Counted from the first letter of the stretch, positions 45,334-54,888 are shown. The stretch is 64,000 bases of DNA from UBA6985 sp946536225 (GCA_946536225.1 CAMNEE010000002.1:1-64000), one strand, 5' to 3'. Numbers and translations are program-made. The notes: generated by a model not told the origin, from the letters alone.

Positions 45334-46044
45334 ATGAAAGAAAGTAAAAAAATAAATGTATATAGTTCAACAGCTACATTTGTTATTTTTTCTTTAATAT
45401 TAGCTGGTAGTATTTTTGGAATGTTTATGTTTATTAAACTAATGGGTGAAAACACTAAATTTGAAGAAGAAAAACCTACAACTACTACCAAGGTTGTTGA
45501 AACTACAAAAGAACTTATTCCAAACGACTCCCCAGTTTCATATGTTACTACACTTAAAGATGTTATCATGGATAAAAAATTTGATGGCAATTATTCATTA
45601 TCCATAGATTATCAAAATACAAACTATTATTTTAAATGTACAAACTATGATGAAGAAAAGAAAGATTGTATATCCGGAATAGCATTACTTCAATATAATA
45701 ATAATGCAATTCCTTTATATGTTTTTAATGAATCAATTAATGACTTTGCAAGAAACAATAAAGACTTCTACATAATTGTAGAAGAAGATTATGTTGTTTT
45801 CACTTATGATGGGACAACTGAGGTATATACATCAAAAGGAGAAGAACATACAATTCTTAACAACGTATTAACATCTTTCAAAGGAACAGATGATTTAGTT
45901 CTTTATAAAGATAAGTATCCAGTACTAAATAATAACAACTTAGAATATTATTTATGTGATACTAATACAGTATTTAAAAGAATTTATTCACTAAAAGATT
46001 TAAGTATTTTAAATCAAGAAATAGTACCTGATGGTATATGTTAA
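45334..46044 (+). CDS. Membrane-anchored protein with Thr-rich linker
   Basis: A 236-residue protein: short basic N-terminus, one membrane segment (about 16-36), a Thr/Glu/Lys linker containing KPTTTTKVVETTKE, and an extracellular domain with a Cys pair (about residues 107 and 117) and a terminal Cys. It follows the 54-residue gene by one base. No family recognised. Confidence 0.7.
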   Translation: MKESKKINVYSSTATFVIFSLILAGSIFGMFMFIKLMGENTKFEEEKPTTTTKVVETTKELIPNDSPVSYVTTLKDVIMDKKFDGNYSLSIDYQNTNYYFKCTNYDEEKKDCISGIALLQYNNNAIPLYVFNESINDFARNNKDFYIIVEEDYVVFTYDGTTEVYTSKGEEHTILNNVLTSFKGTDDLVLYKDKYPVLNNNNLEYYLCDTNTVFKRIYSLKDLSILNQEIVPDGIC

Positions 46045-46059
46045 TAATTTGGTTATTTA

Positions 46060-46083
46060 AGAAGAGTATTTATACTCTTTTTA
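46060..46083 (+). terminator. Terminator upstream of parA
   Basis: AAGAGTAT/ATACTCTT then Ts. A TG-A-TATAAT box (about 46093-46101) follows for parA. Confidence 0.75.
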
Positions 46084-46124
46084 AATGAAATTTGATATAA
46101 TTTAGATAGAAGGCAGTGATATTT

Positions 46125-46928
46125 ATGACAAGAGTTATTTCAGTAGTTAATCAAAAAGGTGGTGTAGGTAAAACTACTACAAGTATTAATCTTTCAGCCT
46201 CTTTAGGTAAACTAGGGAAAAAGACTCTTTTAATTGACTTAGATCCACAAGGAAATACATCAACAGGATTAGGCATAAATAAAAGTGAAGTTAAGTCTAG
46301 TATATATGAATGCTTAATTGGATCTTCTAATGCAAAAGAAGCTATCATTAAAACTAAATTTACTAAGTTATCTGTATTACCAGCAACAATAAATTTAGCT
46401 GGTATTGAAACAGAATTAGTATCTAATGCAACTCAAGATCCTAACTATAAAATGCAAGAACAATTAAAAAATGTAATTGAACCTGTTTCAAAGCAATATG
46501 ATTACATTATTATAGATTGTCCTCCAAGTCTTGGATTATTAACTACTAATGCATTATGTGCATCAGATGCAGTTATTATCCCTGTTCAATGTGAATTCTT
46601 TGCACTTGAAGGAATTACTCAATTGTTAAGCACAATTATTATGACTCAACAAAAGTTAAACCCTAGATTACAAATTGAAGGAGTTTTACTTACATTATTA
46701 GATTCAAGAACTAATCTTGGCTTAGAAGTTGTAGAAGAAGTTAGAAAGTATTTCCACGAGAAAGTATTTAACACAATCATACCAAGATTAATTAGATTAG
46801 TAGAGGCACCAAGTCATGGTGAACCAATATGTGATTATGACCCAACAAGCAAAGCTGCTGAGGCATATATTAATCTAGCTAAGGAGGTTATCAATAGAGA
46901 TGAGTCAAACGAACGAGAAACATACTAA
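46125..46928 (+). CDS. parA: Chromosome-partitioning ATPase ParA/Soj
   Basis: A deviant-Walker ATPase that drives segregation of ParB-bound origins. 267 residues, with KGGVGKTTT (about 11-19), the switch LIDLDPQGNTSTGLG, and IIIDCPPSLGLLT. ATG 46125 lies behind AAGGCAGTGAT; the longer in-frame start is unsupported. It overlaps parB by 29 bases. Confidence 0.95.
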   Translation: MTRVISVVNQKGGVGKTTTSINLSASLGKLGKKTLLIDLDPQGNTSTGLGINKSEVKSSIYECLIGSSNAKEAIIKTKFTKLSVLPATINLAGIETELVSNATQDPNYKMQEQLKNVIEPVSKQYDYIIIDCPPSLGLLTTNALCASDAVIIPVQCEFFALEGITQLLSTIIMTQQKLNPRLQIEGVLLTLLDSRTNLGLEVVEEVRKYFHEKVFNTIIPRLIRLVEAPSHGEPICDYDPTSKAAEAYINLAKEVINRDESNERETY

Positions 46929-47808
46929 GAGAAAGGCGCTAGGAACTGGTCTAGAACAATTATTTTCAGTTAATGTTAGTCAAATGGATTTTGATACACT
47001 TGAAAAATCAATTGTTGAAACTACACCAGAAAATGAAATTAAACTAATTCCTGTAGAAGAAATTAGAAGTAATCCATATCAACCTAGATTGCATTTTGAT
47101 GAAGAAGCTCTAAATGAATTAGCCGAGAGTATTAAAGAACATGGTGTTTTAGAACCAATTATCGTTAAGAAAAGCATAAAAGGGTATGAATTAGTTGCTG
47201 GTGAAAGAAGAACTAAAGCTTCTAGAATAGCAGGTAAATCAACCATTCCAGCTATCATTAAAGATTTTGACGATCAAGCGATGATGGAAATTGCTTTATT
47301 AGAGAATATTCAAAGGGAAAACTTAAGTCCAATTGAAGAAGCCAAAGCATATAAAAACTTCATGGATAAAATGGATTTAACTCAAGAAGAAGTAGCATCT
47401 AAATTTAAAAAATCTAGATCATATGTTACTAACTTACTTGGATTATTAAAGCTACCTAGTGATGTTCAAAAAGATGTAGTTGCAGGTAAGATTTCTATGT
47501 CTGCAGCAAGAGTTTTATCTAAAATAGAAGATGAAGATAAGATAGAAGAACTTGCTAATAAAGTTAAAAAAGAAGGTATTAGTGTTCATGCTTTAGAAGA
47601 ATTATCTAAAGATGAAGAAATCATTAAGAGAAAACCAATTAAAAGAGCATCAGAAGATAATACAAGATATAGAATATATGAAAGAACTATGAAAGATAAA
47701 CTTGGAACAAAAGTAGATATTAAATCTAATAAGATTACTATTTCTTTTGATAGCGAAGCAGATCTTTCAAGAATAATGGATATAATGAATATAAAAGTGG
47801 GTGAATAA
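46900..47808 (+). CDS. parB: Chromosome-partitioning protein ParB/Spo0J
   Basis: A CTPase DNA clamp that loads at parS. 302 residues with the N-terminal KRKALGTGLEQLF, the ParB/CTP motif PVEEIRSNPYQPR (about 48-60) and VAGERRTKASR (about 91-101), LLENIQRENLSPIEEA, and a helix-turn-helix near 157-180. AAGGAGG precedes ATG. I saw no parS-like palindrome in the window. Confidence 0.96.
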   Translation: MSQTNEKHTKRKALGTGLEQLFSVNVSQMDFDTLEKSIVETTPENEIKLIPVEEIRSNPYQPRLHFDEEALNELAESIKEHGVLEPIIVKKSIKGYELVAGERRTKASRIAGKSTIPAIIKDFDDQAMMEIALLENIQRENLSPIEEAKAYKNFMDKMDLTQEEVASKFKKSRSYVTNLLGLLKLPSDVQKDVVAGKISMSAARVLSKIEDEDKIEELANKVKKEGISVHALEELSKDEEIIKRKPIKRASEDNTRYRIYERTMKDKLGTKVDIKSNKITISFDSEADLSRIMDIMNIKVGE

Positions 47809-47810
47809 TC

Positions 47811-48617
47811 ATGACTAAAGAATGGTTATTAGGTGTACTTAGATCTAAAGAATTCTATGTACCAATTATTACTGTAATGATTTCTGTAATCATTGTTGAA
47901 TCTTTTTCTGGAGTAATAAAAAAGTTATTTAAAGGTGATACACATAACTATAATGCTAAGAAAAGAAAGACAGTAGTAATACTTATTAATAGTGTTGTTA
48001 GATATTTTGTAATTATAATAGCTGCTATTATTATTCTTTCAAGTTGGGGAGTAAATGTTAGTGGTATTATTGCAGGTTTAGGAGTAGCAGGTGCTGTTGC
48101 TGGTCTTGCATTACAAGATGCACTTAAAGATATTATTATGGGAGTAAACATTATTTTGGATAATTACTTCGTAGTAGGAGATATTATTACATGTAATGGG
48201 TTCACAGGTACAGTTGTAGAATTTGGTCTTAAGACTACTAAAATTAAGTCAGCTGATGGAATTACAATGATTATTTCTAATAGAGAAATAACAAAGATTG
48301 AAAACATGAGCTATAAAGATGCAACCATTCGTTTAAAGATACCTGTTGCTTATGAAGAAAAAGAAACTAAAGTTAAGAAGACTTTGGAACGTATTTGTAA
48401 AGATATGAATGAATGGCCTGAAGTAATAAGCGAACCTGAGTATCTTGGTGTTGATGATTTAAGCTCATCAAGTGTAGATTATTTAATTAGTATAAATACA
48501 ATGATTCAAGACAAATGGGATGTAAGAAGAAAAGCATTATCTTATATCAAAAATGAATTTGATAAAGTAGGTATAAAGATTCCTTACACTCAAATAGAGG
48601 TTCATAATGGAAAATAA
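47811..48617 (+). CDS. mscS: Small-conductance mechanosensitive channel MscS family
   Basis: A pressure-relief channel of the cytoplasmic membrane. 268 residues: N-terminal hydrophobic segments (about 16-35, 60-82), the pore helix with Gly/Ala packing GLGVAGAVAGLALQDALKD, then the beta domain VVGDIITCNGFTGTVVEFGLK. It starts two bases after parB and overlaps the DUF951 gene by 11, the common Bacillota arrangement. Confidence 0.93.
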   Translation: MTKEWLLGVLRSKEFYVPIITVMISVIIVESFSGVIKKLFKGDTHNYNAKKRKTVVILINSVVRYFVIIIAAIIILSSWGVNVSGIIAGLGVAGAVAGLALQDALKDIIMGVNIILDNYFVVGDIITCNGFTGTVVEFGLKTTKIKSADGITMIISNREITKIENMSYKDATIRLKIPVAYEEKETKVKKTLERICKDMNEWPEVISEPEYLGVDDLSSSSVDYLISINTMIQDKWDVRRKALSYIKNEFDKVGIKIPYTQIEVHNGK

Positions 48618-48801
48618 AATATTTAAAGTGGATGATAAAGTTATCATGAAAAAGCCTCATGCATGCGGAGAAAACAAATGGATTATTACCCGTGTAGGAG
48701 TTGATATAAAAATTAAATGTTTGAACTGTGGTCATGAAATCATGATGGATAGACAAGAATTTAAAAAGAAATTAAAAGGAGTTATAGATGAAGCCATTTA
48801 A
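48607..48801 (+). CDS. DUF951 small Zn-ribbon-like protein
   Basis: A 64-residue protein with KKPHACGENKW and CLNCGHEIMMDR, the two halves of the DUF951 signature, which can place three or four Cys/His around a metal. The family is widespread in Bacillota next to parB/mscS and is of unknown function. Overlaps genes on both sides. Confidence 0.92.
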   Translation: MENKIFKVDDKVIMKKPHACGENKWIITRVGVDIKIKCLNCGHEIMMDRQEFKKKLKGVIDEAI

Positions 48802-50329
48802 GAGTAAAAAAAATAAAATAACACTTCATCCTATGATGACATTTATAGTATTAACATTTGCTGTAATTATTATTAGTGGAATCCTTAATTTATTTGGAGC
48901 ATCTGCTAGTTATAATACGGTTAATTCTGTAACTGGAGCATATCAAACAAACTTAGTTACTGTTGAATCATTATTTAGTTTAAGAGGAATTAAATACATA
49001 TTTGCAAATACAGTATCTAACTTTTCATCATTTGCACCATTAATAATGTTATTAATTTCATTAATAGGAGTAGGTATTTTGGAAGAAAGTGGTTTTCTAT
49101 CATCATTCTTCTTTCTAGTTACTAAAAAAATGCCTAAGTATTTAGTTACATATTTTTATACATTGATATGTATTATTTTAAGTATATGTGGAGATGTATC
49201 GTTTGTAGTATTAATTCCACTTGCAGCATTACTATTTAAACATGGTAGAAGAAATCCTTTATCAGGTATAATTGCATCGTTTGTAGCAGTTTCCTGTGGT
49301 ATGGGTATTAACCTCACCATGAGTGGATTAGACTCAGCTTTATCTAATCTAACAGTTAATTCAGCAAGTATAATTGAATCATATTCAATGTCATCTTCTT
49401 GTTACTTATTTATAATGTTATTTGCAACACTTATTAGTGCAGGTCTTATAACATATGTAACAGAAGCAGTGATTATTCCTAAGTTAGGAAAATACGAAGA
49501 AGATTCAAATGAAATTATAATTGATAAAGATAAATTAACAAGAAAAGAAGTAAGAGGATTATTCTTTGCAGGCTCTGGTTTTGTATTATATTTTATAATT
49601 CTTATTTATAATATAATTCCATATGTACAATTCGGAGGTAATTTCCTTGATTATTCACAAGCAAGATACATAGATAAACTATTTGGAGCCAATTCATTCT
49701 TCAATAGTGGATTCATATTTGTTATTACATTTATGTTCTTCCTTATAGGCTTCCTATATGGAATTGGTGCTAAAACTATAGAAAACCATAAAGATGTATG
49801 TGACTTCCTTGCTAAGTCACTTGATGATATTGGTAAGATTATTATTCTTATATTCTTTGCTAGTATATTTGTTTCTTTATATAAATATACTAATATTGGA
49901 TATTTAATAACTGCATCTTTATCTAATATTATTTATAAATCTAACTTTACAGGATTACCTTTGGTAGGACTTGTAATATTTATTAGTACAATATCAACAA
50001 TATTTTTACCATCTCTAACAGCTAGATGGGAGATATTATCAGGTACTGTAGTTCCACTTCTAATGACTAGTGGATTCTCTGCTGAATATGCACAATTATT
50101 ATTTTCATCAACAGGAACAGTCCTTTATGGCTTAACTCCTGTTATGGCATACTTTGTTATATATTTAGCCTATTTAGATAAATATGATAAATCTGGAACT
50201 GGTATGGGTAAATCAATTAGATACCTAACTCCATATGCTATATTCATGTTAGTAATGTGGGTTGTTTTATTACTTCTATGGTATTTAACAGGATTACCTT
50301 TAGGAATTGGTACATTCGTATTATCATAA
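48788..50329 (+). CDS. AbgT-family transporter
   Basis: A 513-residue protein with about 11-13 membrane segments and AbgT-family landmarks: VGILEESGFLSSF (about 98-110) and a GIIASFVAVSCGMGINLTMSGLDSAL stretch beginning near residue 159. AbgT members take up p-aminobenzoyl-glutamate or export antifolates such as sulfonamides; which applies here is unknown. It overlaps the DUF951 gene by 14 bases. Confidence 0.85.
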   Translation: MKPFKSKKNKITLHPMMTFIVLTFAVIIISGILNLFGASASYNTVNSVTGAYQTNLVTVESLFSLRGIKYIFANTVSNFSSFAPLIMLLISLIGVGILEESGFLSSFFFLVTKKMPKYLVTYFYTLICIILSICGDVSFVVLIPLAALLFKHGRRNPLSGIIASFVAVSCGMGINLTMSGLDSALSNLTVNSASIIESYSMSSSCYLFIMLFATLISAGLITYVTEAVIIPKLGKYEEDSNEIIIDKDKLTRKEVRGLFFAGSGFVLYFIILIYNIIPYVQFGGNFLDYSQARYIDKLFGANSFFNSGFIFVITFMFFLIGFLYGIGAKTIENHKDVCDFLAKSLDDIGKIIILIFFASIFVSLYKYTNIGYLITASLSNIIYKSNFTGLPLVGLVIFISTISTIFLPSLTARWEILSGTVVPLLMTSGFSAEYAQLLFSSTGTVLYGLTPVMAYFVIYLAYLDKYDKSGTGMGKSIRYLTPYAIFMLVMWVVLLLLWYLTGLPLGIGTFVLS

Positions 50330-50356
50330 GAATAGTTTTTAACTATTCTTTTTTTA
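50327..50356 (+). terminator. Terminator after abgT-like gene
   Basis: AAGAATAGTT/AACTATTCTT then Ts. A TG-T-TATAAT box (about 50396) follows. Confidence 0.85.
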
Positions 50357-50423
50357 TTTGATAATAAACTTTTTGGTTTAAACATGCGTATTTATGTTAT
50401 AATTAAATCATGGAGGGAATAAA

Positions 50424-51266
50424 ATGAAAAAACTATTTAATTATTTATTAATATTTTTAGTACTTTTAATGCCAGTTGTAAGTGTTAATGCTGCTACTAC
50501 AACTAAGAAAGCAAAAAGTACTACTACAACAACAGAAAAAACAACTAAAAAAGCTGATAAAAAAGATGGAGTAGGAACACCAGTTAAATTATATGTATTC
50601 TATGGTTCAACATGTATTCATTGTGCTCATCTTCATGAAGTAATTTCAGGATTAGAAGCTGATACAAGTATTAACTACATGTTTGAATTAGTTGACTATG
50701 AAGTATGGTCAAATGATCAAAATAGAGATTTAATGAAAAATGTAGCTACTACACTTGGAACTACTGCATCAGGAGTACCATTCTATGTAGTTGGTGATTA
50801 CTATTCTTCAGGATTCCCTGATATAACATCTACAGATGAATCAGTTAAAGCAGCAGTAAAAGATGCAACAAATGAATTAGTTGAAGCAATTAAGACTTCA
50901 TACAATAAAGCTAATTCAGGTGATTCTTCATATACTGACATTGTAGCATCAGTAGGAAGTGGAGAAGCAACAGTAAAAGAAAATAAAGACACATCAGCAA
51001 ATGATGTAGTTGGATATATTGTTTTAGGCGTAACAGTAATTATTATCATTGCTATTATCTTTGGTAGAAGTTCTTCTAAAGATGAAGAAGAAGTTGCTGA
51101 AGAAATTGAAGAAGAAATAAAGGAAGAACCTAAGAAATCTTCTACTAAAAAAGCACCAGCTGAAAAAACTACTACTAAGAAAGTAGAAACAAAAAAAGCT
51201 GAAGCAAAGAAAACTTCAACTAAGAAATCAGCAAAGAAACCTGCTACTAAAAAGAGTTCAAAATAG
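50424..51266 (+). CDS. Exported thioredoxin-like protein with membrane segment and Lys-rich tail
   Basis: A 280-residue protein. Order: signal peptide (about 1-23), Thr/Lys-rich linker, thioredoxin-like domain with CIHC (64-67) and a cis-Pro-type SGVPFYVV (about 116-123), a membrane segment (about 194-213), an acidic stretch EEEVAEEIEEEIKEE, and a tail of repeated AKKTSTKK-type units rich in Lys, Ala and Thr. The thioredoxin part should lie outside and the histone-H1-like tail inside. Probably handles thiols in envelope proteins. Confidence 0.75.
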   Translation: MKKLFNYLLIFLVLLMPVVSVNAATTTKKAKSTTTTTEKTTKKADKKDGVGTPVKLYVFYGSTCIHCAHLHEVISGLEADTSINYMFELVDYEVWSNDQNRDLMKNVATTLGTTASGVPFYVVGDYYSSGFPDITSTDESVKAAVKDATNELVEAIKTSYNKANSGDSSYTDIVASVGSGEATVKENKDTSANDVVGYIVLGVTVIIIIAIIFGRSSSKDEEEVAEEIEEEIKEEPKKSSTKKAPAEKTTTKKVETKKAEAKKTSTKKSAKKPATKKSSK

Positions 51267-51289
51267 ATCCTAATGGATCTATTTTTTTG
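51261..51289 (+). terminator. Terminator after the thioredoxin-like gene
   Basis: AAATAGATCC/GGATCTATTT with TAAT loop and T-run; the stop lies in the left arm. Confidence 0.85.
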
Positions 51290-51618
51290 TGGACAAAAAA
51301 AGTAACCTTATGGTTACTTCAGATAATAAGAAAATACATAAATTCAAAAGTGGTAAATGGAAATCTCTTTCAAACTTATGTATTTGTAAGATAGGAAGAT
51401 GATAAAATATATCAATGAAAGATATAAAAGATTTCCATTAACAACAGAACATTATAAATATATAACCCCTTTGTCGAGTAGATATAATAGCAAATATGAA
51501 CCCCTTTGTCAAATTTTTTTTTTCACAAAAATAGCAATTTTTTGCGATTTTTATTAAAAAAATGAAAAAATAGAGCATTTTTTATCATTTTAGGGTATAT
51601 TTATATAGAGGTATATAT
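51290..51618. other. 330-base intergenic region with RNA-like pairing and a short direct repeat
   Basis: No convincing gene. Hairpin AGTAACC/GGTTACT (51301-51317). AATGGAAATC (51356-51365) can pair with GATTTCCATT (51430-51439), while ACATAA (51336-51341) can pair with TTATGT (51376-51381); these cross, so they are alternative folds or a pseudoknot. AACCCCTTTGTC occurs twice (about 51463-51474 and 51499-51510). An A/T-tract follows. A 52-codon frame from 51399 has a poorly spaced ribosome site and is probably chance. Confidence 0.45.
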
Positions 51619-52446
51619 ATGATAAAAGATGAATTTAAATTTACAAAATTAAATATTATATTAATAGTTTTTAATGTTGGACTAGTTATTTTATGTGTTT
51701 TGGCTGCTATTCAATTAATAGGAAGCTTACGTGATAAAAATGAAAAAATACCTGAATTATTAACAACAGCAGATAAGAGTTCTACAAGAGCAGGGGATTT
51801 AACAAACACTACCACAGAAGAAACAACTATAACAACTACTAAAAAACAAGGTAACTTAAATAGTCCTTATTATGACTATAATATTGATGAACTATTTAAA
51901 GATGAATTAGTTACTAAAGAGAATATAACAACTACATCAGAACAAAAAGCTTTAGTAAAGATATATTTTGATATCTTAAGTTACCTATATGATGTTACTA
52001 ACGATGAATTGATTAATACTTCATATTTACTAGAACATGTTAAACCTGGTGAAAAAGATATGATTATATATAATAATCATAAATATGGTATTGTTTATAA
52101 TGGAGAAGCACTTCTTAATAAGATATTCTTCTATTCGAAGACAGCTGGTAGACCAATTAAATATATGTCTGAAGGATTACCAATTATTTTAGAAAAAGAC
52201 GGAAATGTCTATAAACTAGAAAATACAATTGGTAAATCAATATTACATATTGATAGTTATTCACTTTCATCTAATATGTCTGGTGGAACTATAAATGGTA
52301 AAATCATTTACTATAATACTAATTACAAGGAACAAGGTTTAAAAACACCAGATTACAAATCAGCAATGTTAAAATTAAAATATAAAACTGAAGATAAAAT
52401 GTGGAAAGTTGAATCATTTGATTTTCCAAATGTAATGGAGGATTAA
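51619..52446 (+). CDS. Membrane-anchored protein with Thr-rich linker
   Basis: A 275-residue protein: one membrane segment (about 12-34), a Thr-rich linker (TNTTTEETTITTTKK), then a soluble extracellular domain with a KLENTIGKSILHIDSYSLSS stretch. GAGG precedes the ATG. One base separates it from the next gene. No family recognised; the layout matches the proteins at 45.3 and 50.4 kb. Confidence 0.7.
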   Translation: MIKDEFKFTKLNIILIVFNVGLVILCVLAAIQLIGSLRDKNEKIPELLTTADKSSTRAGDLTNTTTEETTITTTKKQGNLNSPYYDYNIDELFKDELVTKENITTTSEQKALVKIYFDILSYLYDVTNDELINTSYLLEHVKPGEKDMIIYNNHKYGIVYNGEALLNKIFFYSKTAGRPIKYMSEGLPIILEKDGNVYKLENTIGKSILHIDSYSLSSNMSGGTINGKIIYYNTNYKEQGLKTPDYKSAMLKLKYKTEDKMWKVESFDFPNVMED

Positions 52447-52447
52447 T

Positions 52448-52861
52448 ATGAACGAAGGAAGATATGTAGATCCAGTTAATAGAAATTTAGATATTATACT
52501 TGGCATTGTAGCTTTAGTATTAATGTCAGTATTTGGATATTTATATTATGAATATAATCAAAATGAAGCAACAAAAAATGTCTATGATATAAGAGAAATA
52601 AGAAATAACAAATGGCAAAGTGATTTCCATGATATGTCATTGGAAATAGGCGAGGATAGAATTACCTTAATAAAAGAAGGAGAAACACTTATAGATAACG
52701 CAGAATATGAATTCAATTCTAGAACAGGTGAATTCGTATATAAAGATGGTTCTAACGAAGTAAAAGAAACATTATATTTAAGAAGTATAGGTAATACATC
52801 AATTACTATTTGGTATAACTATGCTGAATATAGTTTAGGTAAATATATATTAGCAAAATAA
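52448..52861 (+). CDS. Membrane-anchored protein, small extracellular domain
   Basis: A 137-residue protein with one membrane segment (about 15-35) and a beta-rich domain that begins IREIRNNKWQSDFHDMSLEIG; such W-containing starts occur in lipocalin-like stress sensors, a weak resemblance. Coupled to the preceding gene. Confidence 0.65.
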   Translation: MNEGRYVDPVNRNLDIILGIVALVLMSVFGYLYYEYNQNEATKNVYDIREIRNNKWQSDFHDMSLEIGEDRITLIKEGETLIDNAEYEFNSRTGEFVYKDGSNEVKETLYLRSIGNTSITIWYNYAEYSLGKYILAK

Positions 52862-52890
52862 AAAAGAATCTTGATAGATTCTTTTTTTTA
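52859..52890. terminator. Bidirectional terminator
   Basis: AAAAAGAATC/GATTCTTTTT with a six-base loop, shared with the convergent LCP gene, whose stop lies in it. Confidence 0.85.
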
Positions 52891-54888
52891 GTCTTCATCA
52901 TCAAGTGTAGGATTATTTATTACTACACCAGGTGTTGGAGCAGGAGTAACTTCTCCTCCTTCATCCTCATCATCATCTATAACAGAAGTATTGTTTGTAG
53001 TTTTTTCAGTTGTACTAGTAGTTTTAGTAGATGAAGTACTACCATTTATACCAAATGTAATTTCATTAATAGTACTTACAATAGTATTTTTTAATAAGCT
53101 TTGATATACAATATATCCTTCACCATAATCAGGATTATAATTTGCATCATCAGGATTATATTGCTCAATAGTGTAAGAAATATTATGTTCTTGGCACCAT
53201 GACTTCGCATAATCAACACTCTTACCAATGAAGCTTGGAAGAGGTGTATTATTGTCATTATAAGAATATGTAGATTTTCCAATTACTTTAGGCTCAAAAG
53301 CTTCATTTATATCAAAACTAAATGTTTTAATTAGAGTAGGCTTTTTAATCTCTAAAGTAACCTTTAAGGCATCTTTAATTTCATTTAAACTTGCTTCAGA
53401 ATAAATAAGTGCACTAACAGGCATTGTTCTACTAATATTAGGTATTATTATACTTTCACCACGACAATTTAAAAAAGTCTTTTGAATGTTAATAAGTGAA
53501 TCATTATTAGCACTTGCTATAGTACTTTTAAATACATTATATAAACTCATTATGTTAGCAGTAGACATATTTGTAACTAAGTTATTGGAAATAGCTTCTA
53601 ATACTTTATAAAAGTCATCTACTGATTTAATACCTTTAAGTTCATTTGCCATTGCTTGAACTACATCTTGTTGATGTTGTATACGTGCAAAGTCAGAAGA
53701 TAAATATAAATGTCTACATCTTGCATAAGCAAGTGCTTGTTCACCATTTAATCTTTGAACACCTGTATCCATACAAATGATGTCTCTACCAAATCTACGT
53801 TTAGAGTCTTGTTCACACACTTGACCATTATATTTGTTTTTAACATTAGGAGGTTCAACATCTACTGTAATACCACCTAAATTATCTACTAAATCAACTA
53901 CACCTTTGAAATTAATCATAGCGTAGTAATCTATTTTAATATCTATTAAATTTTCAACTGTTTTTACAACGCATTGACCTCCATACGCTGATGATGAATT
54001 TATCTTTGATGAAATACCTTTATTACAAATAGGTACATAAGTATCACGTGGAATAGAAAATACTGTTGCACTTAATGTTTTAGGATTAAATGATGCAACC
54101 ATTAAAGTATCTCCATTAAATCCTGAGTTAAAGTTTAATCTATCTTTATCTGAGTCTACACCAATTAATAATACAGTAAATGGTTCAGTTACATTTGAAT
54201 TAGTGTTTTCTATAACCTTAGTTGGTTTCATCTTCTTTGAAAATTCAAATTGTACTTTAGTTTCTTCACCAATATTAGCGTATTGATCGAATGGTGAGAA
54301 TGTTTCAACATAATCTCCACCAAGGAATACACCATTTATTTTCCCATCATATAGGTATTCAAGCATTTCATAATATGAATCATATTTATTGATTTTTATT
54401 TTATCAATTTTTTCTTTTTTAATTAACTCATATGCTAACGTATTACCTTCAACATCTGTATCATTATTGATCATACCAACAGTAAAGTTACTACTATTAG
54501 CAAATGCTGTATCCTTTAATAAAACTAGTTTAGAAGTATAAACTACTTCATTATCATCAGTCATATTTGAAATATAACCATGAGCTTTATCAATATATAT
54601 ACTTCCTACAATTGATACACATGATATTAACATAGCAAATACACTTATAACAACTACTGCTGCATTTTTCTTTGATAGCAAGAGTAGCAAATCTATAAAC
54701 CAATAGATTAATAGAAGTGTACCTAGACTAATAATAACTATAACTCTTATAGTTGTTTCAATATTACTAAGAGATAGCAACGATTTAGTAAATAATATAT
54801 AAGAAACTAAGAATAGTAATACTACAAAATAGTAAATTAAACGTATACTTAGCTTCGATTTTTTTAATTTTCTTAAAAATGCTTTCAT
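52888..54888 (-). CDS. LytR-CpsA-Psr (LCP) protein with extra N-terminal and PASTA-like domains
   Basis: LCP enzymes attach wall glycopolymers to peptidoglycan. 666 residues: three membrane segments (about 15-110); an insert (about 120-225) with GMINNDTDVEGNTLAYEL that looks like a solute-binding-type half domain; the LCP core (about 235-480) with LLIGVDSD, NGDTLMVASFNP, SIPRDTYV and a catalytic-site Arg-rich QALAYARCRH; a PASTA-like unit (about 545-610) starting LPSFIGKSVDYAKSW; a Thr-rich, acidic tail. AGGAGGC precedes the ATG. Longer than usual LCPs. Confidence 0.85.
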   Translation of the reverse strand: MKAFLRKLKKSKLSIRLIYYFVVLLFLVSYILFTKSLLSLSNIETTIRVIVIISLGTLLLIYWFIDLLLLLSKKNAAVVVISVFAMLISCVSIVGSIYIDKAHGYISNMTDDNEVVYTSKLVLLKDTAFANSSNFTVGMINNDTDVEGNTLAYELIKKEKIDKIKINKYDSYYEMLEYLYDGKINGVFLGGDYVETFSPFDQYANIGEETKVQFEFSKKMKPTKVIENTNSNVTEPFTVLLIGVDSDKDRLNFNSGFNGDTLMVASFNPKTLSATVFSIPRDTYVPICNKGISSKINSSSAYGGQCVVKTVENLIDIKIDYYAMINFKGVVDLVDNLGGITVDVEPPNVKNKYNGQVCEQDSKRRFGRDIICMDTGVQRLNGEQALAYARCRHLYLSSDFARIQHQQDVVQAMANELKGIKSVDDFYKVLEAISNNLVTNMSTANIMSLYNVFKSTIASANNDSLINIQKTFLNCRGESIIIPNISRTMPVSALIYSEASLNEIKDALKVTLEIKKPTLIKTFSFDINEAFEPKVIGKSTYSYNDNNTPLPSFIGKSVDYAKSWCQEHNISYTIEQYNPDDANYNPDYGEGYIVYQSLLKNTIVSTINEITFGINGSTSSTKTTSTTEKTTNNTSVIDDDEDEGGEVTPAPTPGVVINNPTLDDED

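Noticed and set aside
45000..48000. parS sites near parAB
   Set aside because: No TGTTTCACGTGAAACA-like palindrome was seen by eye in the window; the origin-proximal idea rests only on gene content.
51399..51557. 52-codon frame on the plus strand in the 51.3-51.6 kb gap
   Set aside because: AGGA sits only about three bases before the ATG, the product runs through a poly-Phe tract and has no family pattern; RNA pairing explains the region better.
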